Below the pieces are notes generated by a model, which saw nothing but the letters and a program-made list of their open reading frames with translations, did no database searches and was not told where the DNA came from. The position numbers and the translations under genes were made by a program. From NCBI GenBank assembly GCA_946482165.1, contig CAMLQS010000028.1, forward strand, positions 1 to 24,807: a DNA stretch of 24,807 nucleotides, read 5' to 3'. Position 1 is the stretch's first letter. The number at the start of each line of letters is the position of its first letter. The stretch is from an uncultured Verrucomicrobiota bacterium (GTDB taxonomy: Bacteria; Verrucomicrobiota; Verrucomicrobiae; Opitutales; Opitutaceae). Below, piece by piece: positions 14,880 to 22,923 of the stretch.

Positions 14880-16097
14880 ATGAATCGTCAGCAAGCGTCG
14901 AACGAGTCCGAAGCCGAGGTGGAGCGGTTGCTCGCGGAGGCCTGTGCCGTTTGGCGGCAAGGCGGAGAGCCGGCGGCGAGGGTGGCGTTGGCGCGCTGCG
15001 ACGAGGCTTTGCGGCAGGCGGCCGGGGTTTCGCCAGAGTTGCGGGCCCGCGTCTTTTTGAAGCGCGGCCAGATTTTGGAATCGGGACGCACCTTGGGGAA
15101 ACTGATCGAAGCGCGGCAAAGTCACGAGGCCGGGCTCGCGGCGTTGGGAGAGTTAGGTCCGCGAGTTCACGGGGCGTGCGTGCGTTTGCGGGCTCAGCTC
15201 TGGATGAACCGCGGCAATGCGCTGCTGGCGATGCAGCGGGCGCCGGAAGCCCGGGAGGCGGTGCGAAGCTTCGACCGAGCACTTGCTCTATTGGAGGACG
15301 ACGCATCCGACCGTGACCGGAGCGAACTCGCGGGCGTCGGCGAGCGGGCCGTCTGGGACGCGATGATCGGAGCCGCGTGGTTGAACCGCGCGGCGGCTGC
15401 GAGTCTTGGCTTGGATGGAGCGGAGGGGCACCGCGAGCAGGGGCGCTGTTTGCACCATGCGGTGGAGCGACTCTCGGCCGCGGCGCGGCACGGGCATGAA
15501 ACCGCGCGACGCAATCTGGCGGGCGCTTGGCTGAATCTTGGTGCGTGGCACGAAGCGGCGGGAGATCGGGATGCGGCGCTCAACGCGTGGCGCGAGTCCG
15601 CGCGAGTGGCGGCGCCGGTGGCCCGTCGCGATCCGCTCGCCTTGGATGCGGCTTTGCGAGCGCGGCATGCGCTCTGCCTGGCTCAGGGCAGATTGCATGC
15701 GGAGGGGCGGGCCTTGGACGCGACCGAGATGGCGGAGTTGTTTGCGCAGGTGGAGGAAGGTTTGGCTGATTACGAGGCATGGAATGGCGGAGCGAAGGCC
15801 TCGGCGCCGATAGCGGCGCGGCTTTTTGAGTTTGGCGCCTGGTGCTTTCAGCGAACCGCGCCGGAGCGGCTGGCGGATTTTTTAAGGCGGAACGTCGGTG
15901 TCGACGATGGCGTCCGCTTGGAAACGGCGCGCGTGGCCGCGGAATTTGCCCGCCAGGAGATATTGCGAGGCGGGTTCAGCGAGCTCACCGGCGAGTGCGG
16001 AGACCGGCGACGGGCGCGGTTGCGGGAGCTGAGCGCGTTGATCGAGGTTTTCGCGACGCGACAGGAAGCGTGTCGCAAAACGCAGGGCGCGCCTTGA
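14880..16097 (+). CDS. Helical-repeat (TPR-like) protein of the iron locus
   Basis: A 405-residue soluble, Ala/Arg/Leu-rich alpha-helical protein with no signal peptide. Repeated helix pairs resemble tetratricopeptide repeats, for example LWMNRGNALLAMQRAPEAREAVRSFDRALAL (about 106-136) and NLAGAWLNLGAWHEAAGDRDAALNAWRES (about 214-242), each with the W/L-x-x-G-x-A-x pattern. Such folds usually bind other proteins. It diverges from the receptor-piuC unit across 71 bp and is followed 27 bp later by the hydroxy-acid oxidase, probably as one operon. As I recall, Pseudomonas aeruginosa also has a Sel1/TPR-like gene beside piuC, so the link may be functional. The ATG has no Shine-Dalgarno and is only eight bases from an operator-like site, so a very short or leaderless mRNA is possible. 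Confidence 0.85.
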   Translation: MNRQQASNESEAEVERLLAEACAVWRQGGEPAARVALARCDEALRQAAGVSPELRARVFLKRGQILESGRTLGKLIEARQSHEAGLAALGELGPRVHGACVRLRAQLWMNRGNALLAMQRAPEAREAVRSFDRALALLEDDASDRDRSELAGVGERAVWDAMIGAAWLNRAAAASLGLDGAEGHREQGRCLHHAVERLSAAARHGHETARRNLAGAWLNLGAWHEAAGDRDAALNAWRESARVAAPVARRDPLALDAALRARHALCLAQGRLHAEGRALDATEMAELFAQVEEGLADYEAWNGGAKASAPIAARLFEFGAWCFQRTAPERLADFLRRNVGVDDGVRLETARVAAEFARQEILRGGFSELTGECGDRRRARLRELSALIEVFATRQEACRKTQGAP

Positions 16098-16124
16098 GCT
16101 TGCGACGGTATCACCTGTCCCGCC

Positions 16125-17231
16125 ATGCAGCCTCCGTTGTCCCTCATTCCGCCCGAGATCGTCGCCGTGACGGACTATGCGCCGCTGGCGCGCGAACGCA
16201 TGACGCCGGAAGCATGGGCCTACCTGGAGGGCGGCGCGGCGGACGAGATCACGTTGCGTGACAATAGAGCGGCCTTCGATCGGTTGCGGCTACGTCCGCG
16301 CGTGCTGCGCTCCCTGGCGGGAGCGCATACGCGAGTGACGCTCGCAGGGAGGTCGTTCGAGCACCCGATTTTTGTCGCGCCGGTGGCTTATCAACGGCTG
16401 GCGCATCCCGAGGGGGAGCGAGCGATGGCGCTCGGGGCGGGGGCGGCGAAGGCCGGCGTGGTGGTGAGCGCGCAGGCGAGCGTGGAGCTGGAGACCATCG
16501 CACCGGAAGCCCGGGCGGGTTGGTGGATGCAGCTTTATCTTTACCCGGACCGGACCTTCCTGGAGCAGCTGGTTCGTCGGGCCGAGGCGGCGGGCTGCGA
16601 AGCGTTCGTGGTGACCGTCGACGCGCCCGTCAGCGGGGTGCGGCATCGCGAATGGCGGTCGGGCTTTCGGCTGCCGCCGGATATCGGGGCTGTGAACCTG
16701 CGCGGACTGCGCGCGGCGGAGCAAGAAACGCCGCCTCTGGGCGAAAGCCCGCTCCTGGGCGGGGCGCTCGCTCGCGGCGCGGCGACGTGGGACGATTTCG
16801 CCTGGCTGCGCTCGATCACGCGTTTGCCGGTGTGGGCGAAGGGAATCCTTTCGGCGGAGGACGCGGCGCGGGTTTTGGCGGAAGGCGCGGACGGAGTGAT
16901 CGTGTCGAACCACGGGGGGCGCACGCTCGATACCTTGCCGGCGACGCTCGATGTTTTGCCGGAAGTCGTGCGCGCGGTGGGCGGGCGCGCGCCGGTCTTG
17001 CTCGACGGAGGCGTGCGACGAGGCACGGATGTTTTCAAAGCCATCGCGCTCGGTGCGAACGCGGTGTTGGTGGGACGGCCGATTATTCACGGACTCGCGG
17101 CCGCGGGGGCGACGGGCGTCGCGCATGTGGTGCAGCTGCTCCGGGCGGAGCTGGAGGCCTCGATGGCGCTGTGCGGTTGCGCGAGTCTCGCCGAGATTGC
17201 ACCGGATAGAATTTGGACCGCGGCGGGGTGA
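16125..17231 (+). CDS. FMN-dependent alpha-hydroxy-acid oxidase/dehydrogenase
   Basis: A 368-residue cytoplasmic flavoenzyme of the glycolate oxidase/lactate dehydrogenase family, oxidising an L-2-hydroxy acid to the 2-oxo acid. It has the usual length and motifs: YLEGGAADEITLRDN, FVAPVAYQRLAHPEGE (FMN binding), the catalytic base H263 in VIVSNHGGRTLD, and the phosphate-binding end PVLLDGGVRRGTDVFKAIALGANAVLVGRP. Substrate specificity cannot be read off; glycolate, lactate or a longer hydroxy acid are all possible. It follows the TPR-like gene by 27 bp on the same strand, so it is probably co-transcribed from the Fur-boxed promoter region. That is unusual for a central-metabolism oxidase. No Shine-Dalgarno is seen before the ATG. 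Confidence 0.92.
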   Translation: MQPPLSLIPPEIVAVTDYAPLARERMTPEAWAYLEGGAADEITLRDNRAAFDRLRLRPRVLRSLAGAHTRVTLAGRSFEHPIFVAPVAYQRLAHPEGERAMALGAGAAKAGVVVSAQASVELETIAPEARAGWWMQLYLYPDRTFLEQLVRRAEAAGCEAFVVTVDAPVSGVRHREWRSGFRLPPDIGAVNLRGLRAAEQETPPLGESPLLGGALARGAATWDDFAWLRSITRLPVWAKGILSAEDAARVLAEGADGVIVSNHGGRTLDTLPATLDVLPEVVRAVGGRAPVLLDGGVRRGTDVFKAIALGANAVLVGRPIIHGLAAAGATGVAHVVQLLRAELEASMALCGCASLAEIAPDRIWTAAG

Positions 17232-17334
17232 TTTTTTACGCGCCCCCGGGGCGCTTTCCTAGGTGCGAGGCTGAGTGTTATTGCAGCGCTTTAGGACTTC
17301 CCTGAACGGGGCGGATGCGCAGGCTTTGCCCGCG

Positions 17335-18696
17335 ATGGCCAAGGCAACGCGCGTCAATCTCTGTTCGTTTTGCGGAAAGTCCCAGTCCGAGGTTCGAAAG
17401 ATCATCGCCGGACCGAGCGTCTACATCTGCGACGCGTGCGTGAACGTCTGCAAAACGATCATCGACCGCGAGGCGTCCACCCCGGCGGTGGATCAGCGAC
17501 CGGTTTTTCGTCTCGCCAAGCCCTCCGAGATCAAGCGTTCGCTCGACGAGCACGTCATCGGACAGGACCACGCAAAGAAAGTCCTCTCGGTCGCCGTCTA
17601 CAACCACTACAAGCGGCTGACCTTCGCCGCCGCATCGCCTGATCGGGCGGCCAACACGCTCGCGCCGGAGTTCAACGACGTGGAGGTGGAGAAGAGCAAC
17701 GTGCTGCTTTGCGGGCCCACCGGTTCGGGCAAGACCCTGCTCGCGCGCACCCTCGCCCGGGTCCTCGACGTCCCGTTCGCGATCGCCGACGCCACCACGC
17801 TCACGGAGGCCGGCTACGTCGGCGAGGATGTGGAGAACGTGGTTCTCCGTCTTTTGCAGAATGCCAATTACGACGTGCGTCGGGCGGAGTGCGGCATCGT
17901 TTACATCGACGAAATCGACAAAATCGGACGGAAGACCGAGAACGTGTCGATCACCCGCGACGTTTCCGGCGAGGGCGTGCAGCAGGCGCTGCTCAAGATA
18001 CTTGAAGGCACGGTTTGCAATGTGCCGCCGCAAGGCGGCCGCAAGCATCCGAATCAGGAGCTGGTGCAGGTGAACACCCAGAACATTCTCTTTGTCTGCG
18101 GAGGCGCCTTCGTCGGGCTCGATTCCATCGTGCAGCGCCGCCTGGGTGCGCGCGGCATCGGCTTTGGCGCGCACGTCAAGGCCGGCGCCTCGGCCTCGCA
18201 ATCGCCCGCGGCGGAAGGCAGCGACGAGGCGGCCGAAGCCTTGATGCGTTCGCTGGCTCCCGAAGACTTGGTGCGTTTCGGCATGATTCCGGAATTCATC
18301 GGGCGTCTGCCGGTGGTTTCGGTGCTGGCGCCTCTGAAGCTGGGCGATCTGGAAAAGGTCCTGATCGAGACGAAAAATTCCCTTGTGAAGCAGTATGCCA
18401 AGCTCTTCGCGATGGACGGAGTGAACCTTCGGTTCACGTCCGATGCGGTGCGTGCGATCGCGCAGAAGGCGATCGTGCTGAAAACCGGCGCCCGGGCGCT
18501 GCGTTCCATTCTGGAGCAAATCATGCTCGATGTGATGTTCGAGCTGCCGACGCGCGATGACGTCGCGGAGGTGGTGATCGACGCCTCGGTGGTTGCGGGC
18601 AAACGGCGTCCGCAGCTTCGACGCAAGGCAAGCGGCGGCAAAGCGGCCGCCGAGAGCGCCGAGAGTTCTTCGCCCGAGGCGCAAGACGCCGCCTGA
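17335..18696 (+). CDS. clpX: ATP-dependent Clp protease ATP-binding subunit ClpX
   Basis: A 453-residue AAA+ unfoldase that feeds tagged or damaged proteins to ClpP in the cytoplasm. The N-terminal zinc-binding domain has C10, C13, C32 and C35 (CSFCGK...CDAC). Walker A is GPTGSGKT at 127-134, the pore loop GYVG at 160-163, and Walker B IVYIDE at 188-193. The RKH loop (GGRKHPNQ) and the IGF loop for docking ClpP (IGFGAHVK) are present. [15 protein letters not shown] and the sensor-2 region [22 protein letters not shown] complete the module. The open frame extends to a GTG at 17275, but ATG 17335 gives the family's normal start [14 protein letters not shown]. The tail is Lys/Ala/Ser-rich. No clpP or tig is adjacent, unlike the common tig-clpP-clpX order. 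Confidence 0.97.
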   Translation: MAKATRVNLCSFCGKSQSEVRKIIAGPSVYICDACVNVCKTIIDREASTPAVDQRPVFRLAKPSEIKRSLDEHVIGQDHAKKVLSVAVYNHYKRLTFAAASPDRAANTLAPEFNDVEVEKSNVLLCGPTGSGKTLLARTLARVLDVPFAIADATTLTEAGYVGEDVENVVLRLLQNANYDVRRAECGIVYIDEIDKIGRKTENVSITRDVSGEGVQQALLKILEGTVCNVPPQGGRKHPNQELVQVNTQNILFVCGGAFVGLDSIVQRRLGARGIGFGAHVKAGASASQSPAAEGSDEAAEALMRSLAPEDLVRFGMIPEFIGRLPVVSVLAPLKLGDLEKVLIETKNSLVKQYAKLFAMDGVNLRFTSDAVRAIAQKAIVLKTGARALRSILEQIMLDVMFELPTRDDVAEVVIDASVVAGKRRPQLRRKASGGKAAAESAESSSPEAQDAA

Positions 18697-18958
18697 GCAC
18701 GCCGGGAAGGAAAAGCGCCCTGACCGGCGGGCAGGGCAGTGGTTGCCCAGGTTCGCGCCTAGTCGCATCCAAGCAGTCGCGAGAGTCGTCGCGAGGCGAT
18801 CTGACGGCGCCTTTCAGTGGCGCTCTCCCGGCGAAATATCTCCCGGGCATTGTTTGCCGTGCGGGCTCGCTCTCCGCCTGCGGTTCCGGGCTGCGTCATC
18901 TCCGCTTCGCTCCTTCCTCGGCCGTTTGCCTCCGAAACGCGCGCGCCATCTCACCCCG

Positions 18959-20158
18959 CTATTCCGCATTCGACAGCATCGTTGCGCTTAGTCGCAGCCG
19001 GATCTCGCCCGCTTCGTCCCGAACCAAAAGCTCCTGCGAGGAGGCGCCGAAGAGGCCGCGGCGTTCCTCTACGCCGACGACTTTTCCCCAAGGCACCAGA
19101 ATGGGCGGGTGGAAGACGCGAAAAAGGCGGAGAGGGAAAACGTAGACGCCGTCTTCGGCGAACACGATGCGCACCACGCGGCTGTAAGTGACGAGGGCGC
19201 CAAATTTCACTCGCGGGCACATAAAGGCTGGGCCGGCGGGGCGGGCAGCGGCGCGATACTTGGCGGAGAAACGATGCCATCCGAATCGGGCGACGACGAA
19301 GCTCGCGCCGAGCCAGATCGCGACGAAACCCCCGGGGAAGAACGGCCAGAGACTCACGAGGCGGTCGCGGACGGCGGCGACAGCCGCGTCTCGTTCGGGG
19401 TTGGTCTTCGGCGGCGGCGTCCAGACCTCGGTGGACCCAAGGAGCCGGGCCTCCTTGATTTCTTTCGTGACGAGATCGATCCAAGCATCGCCTTCGACGC
19501 CAATGCCGGGGCGCGCGAGGTGGAGCTTGAGCAGACGTCCGCTGAAGACCCAGTCGCTCACTTTGGCTTCGAAGTCCTCGAAGGAGGAACTCCGGCGCAG
19601 GTCGCTCGGACGAAAAACGGGCCGCAGATCGGTGTAAGCGGGTTCGCCGTTTCGGTCTCGGTAGAGGTGGTCGAACAGGTCTCGAATGGAGAATCGTTCG
19701 CCCAAGGCGGTCCGGGCTTCCCGCCAGGTTTTCACGCGCGAATCGTCCGGCAACACGGAGGCGGACCAGACGAGGAAGGAGCCGCCACTGTGTCTGACGC
19801 CGAGGAGCCGGGAGCGGTCGATCAGAAGAGCGGCGGGCTCCGGTCCGACCCAGAGCCGACCGTCGACTCGGACGACGGCGAAGTGGAGCTGAATTCCGCG
19901 AGAGCGCGGGGCCGGCGGGGACTCCGGGATGAGGAGGGGCTGCGGCGGGACATGGAAGCGGAGGAGGTCGCCCTCAACCTGTCGCAGGCGCCGTTTGCGA
20001 AGGTCGTAAACAGGGTAGGCGCGGGTCTCGGCGTGCTCGACACGGATCTCGCGCAACGGCGTGGTCCAAGGAACGGCTTCGTCTTGGGCGAGAAGAGCGC
20101 CGTCGAGGGCGATGACGATTAACAGGGCGACGGCGATGATTCTCGGGACGGAGCGCAT
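18959..20158 (-). CDS. Hypothetical secreted/membrane protein with C-terminal PH-like region
   Basis: A 399-residue protein of unknown function. It begins with a clear signal sequence or N-terminal anchor (MRSVPRIIAVALLIVIALDG, then ALLAQ). A roughly 240-residue extracytoplasmic part follows, with no recognised motif (LREIRVEHAETRAYPVYDL, WVGPEPAALLIDRSRLLGV). One transmembrane helix lies at about 274-292 (FPGGFVAIWLGASFVVARF). The cytoplasmic end, about 307-399, resembles a small PH-like beta domain (VVRIVFAEDGVYVFPLRLF, PPILVPWGKVVGVEERRGLF). The frame is open 28 codons further upstream, but ATG 20158 directly precedes the hydrophobic core. It lies 174 bp downstream of the response regulator on the same strand. 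No Shine-Dalgarno is seen. Confidence 0.82.
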   Translation of the reverse strand: MRSVPRIIAVALLIVIALDGALLAQDEAVPWTTPLREIRVEHAETRAYPVYDLRKRRLRQVEGDLLRFHVPPQPLLIPESPPAPRSRGIQLHFAVVRVDGRLWVGPEPAALLIDRSRLLGVRHSGGSFLVWSASVLPDDSRVKTWREARTALGERFSIRDLFDHLYRDRNGEPAYTDLRPVFRPSDLRRSSSFEDFEAKVSDWVFSGRLLKLHLARPGIGVEGDAWIDLVTKEIKEARLLGSTEVWTPPPKTNPERDAAVAAVRDRLVSLWPFFPGGFVAIWLGASFVVARFGWHRFSAKYRAAARPAGPAFMCPRVKFGALVTYSRVVRIVFAEDGVYVFPLRLFRVFHPPILVPWGKVVGVEERRGLFGASSQELLVRDEAGEIRLRLSATMLSNAE

Positions 20159-20303
20159 CGGAGGGGCGGTGGGCGCGCGGGATGAGCGAGACGCAGGCTT
20201 ATCCCGATGCGCGTTGCGGCGGCCATCTCCTTCTGGCCACAACCTGCCAGCGCGGACGTTGACGACGTTGCCCCGAAGGGGATCGGCGGGCGGGTTCGCG
20301 ACA

Positions 20304-20328
20304 CGCCCGGGCGAGTCGTCCCCGGGCG
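20304..20328 (-). terminator. Stem-loop after the response-regulator gene
   Basis: CGCCCGGG and CCCGGGCG, 8-base arms with a 9-base loop, beginning four bases past the stop codon. There is no T-run, so Rho-independent action is uncertain. It separates this gene from the hypothetical membrane-protein gene. Confidence 0.4.
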
Positions 20329-20332
20329 GGCG

Positions 20333-21241
20333 TCACGACGCCGCGGTCCACGGCGCGGCGCCACGGAGCGAGGCGAGTTCGCGATGCAGGTCCTCGATCG
20401 CCTCGTGCGGCCAGCGGGAGACCTCGGCGAGGATTTGCTCGGGCGTGAGTCGCGAAGGGGATTGGCGTGACGCCAAGGCGCTTCGCTCGACGCGCGGGTG
20501 CATGAGCACGAGAAGGAAGGCGCGCCCGTAGAGTTCGATCGGCGATGCGGAGGCGTGCACCGGAATCGAGGCTCCGTCTTCGAGGACCAACCGCAGATCG
20601 CAACCGCCGCGGGCCGCGGCACACGCACGCAGCTCCGTCAGGACGAGAGAACCGGAAAGCGAGACAAAGAGTTTGTCGTGCTTGGCCCCGACGATGGAGC
20701 GGCGTTCCCGCTGGAGAAACAGCTCGGCCTGGCGATTGGTGTCGATGACCCGTCCGCTCGCTTCGTCGATAACGAAAACCGCCTCGGTAAGCGCGTCGAA
20801 GAGCTGGCGATATTTGTGTTCGGACTCGCGCATCCATTGCTCTGCGAGACGGGCTTCGCGGCGCGCGGCCGCCTCCTTGAGCTCGCGCGCGACCGCGGGG
20901 GCCAGTCGCTTGATGCGATCCTTCATCACATAGTCCTTCGCGCCGGAGCGCATCGCCTCGGCGACGGCTTCCTCCCCGATGGTCCCGGAGACGAAGATGA
21001 AAGGAGTTTCGGGAACGAGATCCTTGGCGATGCGAAGCGCGTCGGCGCCGCTGAAGCCGGGCAGCGTGAAGTCGCAAAGAATGATATCCCAGTTTTGGCG
21101 GGCGAGAGCGGCGCGCAGATCGGACTCGGTCTCGACACGGGTGGTGGCGAGCGCGAAGCCGGAACGCTGGAGCTCGCGCGTCTCGAGAATGGCATCCATC
21201 TCGTTGTCCTCGATCATCAGCAGTTGGATGGGCGTGGTCAT
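20333..21241 (-). CDS. Response regulator with REC and PAS domains
   Basis: A 302-residue soluble signalling protein. The receiver domain (1-120) has the acidic pair E11/D12, the phospho-acceptor D57 in ILCDFTLPGFSG, the switch serine in FVSGT and K107 in GAKDYVMKD. A linker helix (VARELKEAAARREARLAEQW) leads to a PAS domain at about 143-255 (YRQLFDALTEAVFVIDEASGRVIDTNRQAELFL, then VHASASPIELYG). The last 50 residues are helical. No DNA-binding, kinase or cyclase domain is present, so output is likely through protein contact, for example with a kinase. The partner is not in the window unless it is the hybrid kinase at 4144-7038. Start ATG 21241 gives a complete receiver. A tandem 10-bp repeat lies 29 bp upstream. 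Confidence 0.9.
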   Translation of the reverse strand: MTTPIQLLMIEDNEMDAILETRELQRSGFALATTRVETESDLRAALARQNWDIILCDFTLPGFSGADALRIAKDLVPETPFIFVSGTIGEEAVAEAMRSGAKDYVMKDRIKRLAPAVARELKEAAARREARLAEQWMRESEHKYRQLFDALTEAVFVIDEASGRVIDTNRQAELFLQRERRSIVGAKHDKLFVSLSGSLVLTELRACAAARGGCDLRLVLEDGASIPVHASASPIELYGRAFLLVLMHPRVERSALASRQSPSRLTPEQILAEVSRWPHEAIEDLHRELASLRGAAPWTAAS

Positions 21242-21269
21242 AAGCGGTGAGCGTGGCGATGGATGGACG

Positions 21270-21289
21270 AGCTGTCTTAAGCTGTCTTA
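21270..21289. promoter_or_regulatory. Tandem 10-bp direct repeat upstream of the response regulator
   Basis: AGCTGTCTTA occurs twice without spacing, 29 bp before the start at 21241. A period of about one helical turn is the layout used by OmpR/PhoB-type regulators, so this may be an operator. It is also the only notable element in the 222-bp gap between 21242 and 21463, apart from the 10-bp palindrome AGACTAGTCT at 21369-21378. Confidence 0.45.
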
Positions 21290-21463
21290 GGACGAACAAG
21301 GGGCGTTGGCGAGGATCGGGGATGGAAAGTGCGGCGGCGTGGGCGGTGGAACCAGGGGGGATGAACCAAGACTAGTCTAGCGGAGTAGGGCGGCGAAACA
21401 AACGGGTAGGTCGGGTTTCGCGGCGCCGACATTACCCGGACGGGGGAGGCGGTAATCACCCCA

Positions 21464-22022
21464 TCAAGCGCGAGTGGTGCGCGCAGGCGGCTTCAGTTGT
21501 CGTAACCGGGCTTGGATGGCCTTTGATTTTTCGGTCCCGGCCTTGATGAGTATCCTTTGTATCTCCGACCGAAATTCGGGATCGTCGGCGAAGCGGCTGA
21601 GCGCCGTGAAGGCCCAGGCTCGGGTGATGGCGTGGCGATCCGCGGCGCAGGCCGCGAGGAATGGAAATGCCGATTCGCGGGTGGCGGGAGGGCAGCCGGT
21701 TTTCGACAGGAGCTGGCAGGGCAAAAGCAGCGCGCCACTCGGCGAACCCCGAGGCTTCCTCGCAGATCGTCGCGATCACGGATCCGCCGAGGCCGTGTTC
21801 CTTGGCAAAGCGGTGCAGGAGCCAAATCGCACGCCAGGCGATATCGGCGTCGAGCTGCCGCATGACGGACGAGGTTTCGTCTGCGAAACCAACGAGCGTG
21901 GCACGCGCACGCAGATCGGTCGCTTGGGCCTGCGCGAAATCCACTATGCCTAGATCCGGCAGTCGGATCGGGTCGTCTCGCACAACCTGTTGGCCGCCTG
22001 CTGATCGCGTCACCCGCTCCAT
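21464..22022 (-). pseudogene. Frameshifted helical-repeat (HEAT-like) protein gene
   Basis: Two minus-strand frames together give one helical protein. The N-terminal part (IVDFAQAQATDLRARATLVGF, then DADIAWRAIWLLHRFAKEHG, ending EWRAAFALP) is followed in the other frame by CQLLSKTGCPPATRESAFPF, LAACAADRHAITRAWAFTAL and SRFADDPEFRSEIQRILIKA, to a TGA at 21464. The switch lies near 21720, at a run of four T on the coding strand; removing one T joins the frames. The repeated R-A-W/R-A-I-W-L helix pattern suggests HEAT-like repeats, family not recognised. The upstream end is unclear: it meets a 19-bp inverted repeat (21948-21966), and ATG 22022 lies beyond it. The gene is either a real pseudogene or the site of a sequencing error. 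Confidence 0.65.
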
Positions 22023-22112
22023 GCACCCGCCGGGAGCACGTCGGGATTCCGCGATCACCACTCGACTCAACACCTTGCGCGCTACTCCGCCGCCCGACTG
22101 CCGGATCTAGGC
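21948..22112. repeat. 165-bp segment bounded by perfect 19-bp inverted repeats
   Basis: GCCTAGATCCGGCAGTCGG at 21948-21966 returns as its exact reverse complement at 22094-22112, enclosing 127 bp. The trinucleotide TAT directly flanks both outer ends (21945-21947 and 22113-22115), as a target duplication would. One arm lies in the helical-repeat pseudogene, the other at the edge of the transposase remnant. It may be a miniature transposable element or a scar of an inversion. Confidence 0.6.
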
Positions 22113-22768
22113 TATGAAGTCCGGGGCCGGGATGGCCGGCCCACGGCGGTGCGGCTGTGGACCAGCCTGCCGGACGCAACCCGGCCTTGGAAGTGGCGCA
22201 AAACCATGCCCGGCGCCGGGAACATGAAGTCGCCTACCGGGAGTTGAAACTCGATGTGCGTTTGGCGGAGCTGCTCAACAGCCACACGCTGGAAACCGCC
22301 ATCCAGGAAGTCCTGGCGGTGGTGCTCGCCATGGCCGTGGTAGCCCGCCTGCGCCTGGCTGCCGGCAGAGCGCTGGACGTGCCCACCCTGCGAATGAGCT
22401 TCCCGAAGATCTTCCTGCTCACCCAGCGGCTCCGGGACAGCTTCGCCTGGACCCAGTCCGATCTCACTCCTGCTCTGGCGACCACGCTCTGCCTTCGCTA
22501 CTTCGACGAAGTCAGGCACCGCGCCCTCCTTCCCCAGTGCAGTTCCCTCTTCTGTCCTCGCGCCGTCCGCCGCCCTCCTGGCCCAGAAAAACCTCCAACC
22601 CTCCTTCTCCGGCACATTCTCCCTCTCTCGTCTCCCTTTGCCTTAACGGCATTGCGCCTAGTCGTGGCCGGTATCAATAAACTTCGCTTGGCCCGTTGGG
22701 CTTGGGCCTCGCGGGCGCGCGGCCTCAAGTGGAAAGTGAGGAGCGCGGTGCCGATCTTGCCCGCGTGA
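22074..22768 (+). mobile_element. IS4-family transposase remnant (C-terminal half, frameshifted)
   Basis: The fragment begins LGYEVRGRDGRPTAVRLWTSLPDAT in one frame. After a break near 22170-22185 it continues as PALEVAQNHARRREHEVAYREL and onward in another frame. The segment at 22205-22249 fits the IS4 signature Y-2-R-3-E-6-K, with the first tyrosine replaced by histidine (H-AR-R-REH-E-VAYREL-K). This is followed by LDVRLAELLNSHTLETAIQE, which is typical of the family. The N-terminal DDE part (both catalytic aspartates) is absent. The frame stays open to a TGA at 22768, but similarity to transposase seems to fade after about 22560 (SSLFCPRAVRR). The element is non-functional. No terminal repeats of a full IS were found. 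Confidence 0.8.
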
Positions 22769-22876
22769 GGCGGCGCGAAGCCGGGCAAGGGGTTGGGAAA
22801 AGAAGATTTTAGGATGATTCAATCAATGGCTCGGACGCTTGGCGGGAGAATGTGGTTGAACGGGGCAGGTTAAAGG

Positions 22877-22923
22877 GGGTCGTTGAATGCGGTGTAATAC
22901 GCACCACGTAATACTTATGAAAA
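22877..22923 (+). promoter_or_regulatory. Leader of the RCC1-repeat gene, two possible starts
   Basis: AAAGGGGG lies seven bases before ATG 22887, a good ribosome binding site. A second ATG at 22917 gives a more compact signal peptide (MKTLGVSWACLGLRSF) but has no such site. GTAATAC occurs twice (22894-22900 and 22908-22914) between the two starts. Confidence 0.45.

Noticed and set aside
14809..15306. N-terminal extension of the second receptor to 936 residues
   Set aside because: It would run across the promoter and the divergent TPR-like gene, and the added residues are Pro/Arg-rich shadow sequence.
18717..18737. Stem GCCCTG/CAGGGC after clpX as a terminator
   Set aside because: Only six pairs, a 9-base loop and no T-run; too weak to annotate. 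The rest of the 262-bp gap to 18958 shows nothing convincing.
17278..18768. 496-codon frame opposite clpX
   Set aside because: Antisense to an unmistakable ClpX; no recognisable protein features.
21369..21378. Perfect palindrome AGACTAGTCT
   Set aside because: Ten bases alone, not repeated and not extended by flanks, so it could be chance; mentioned only as context.
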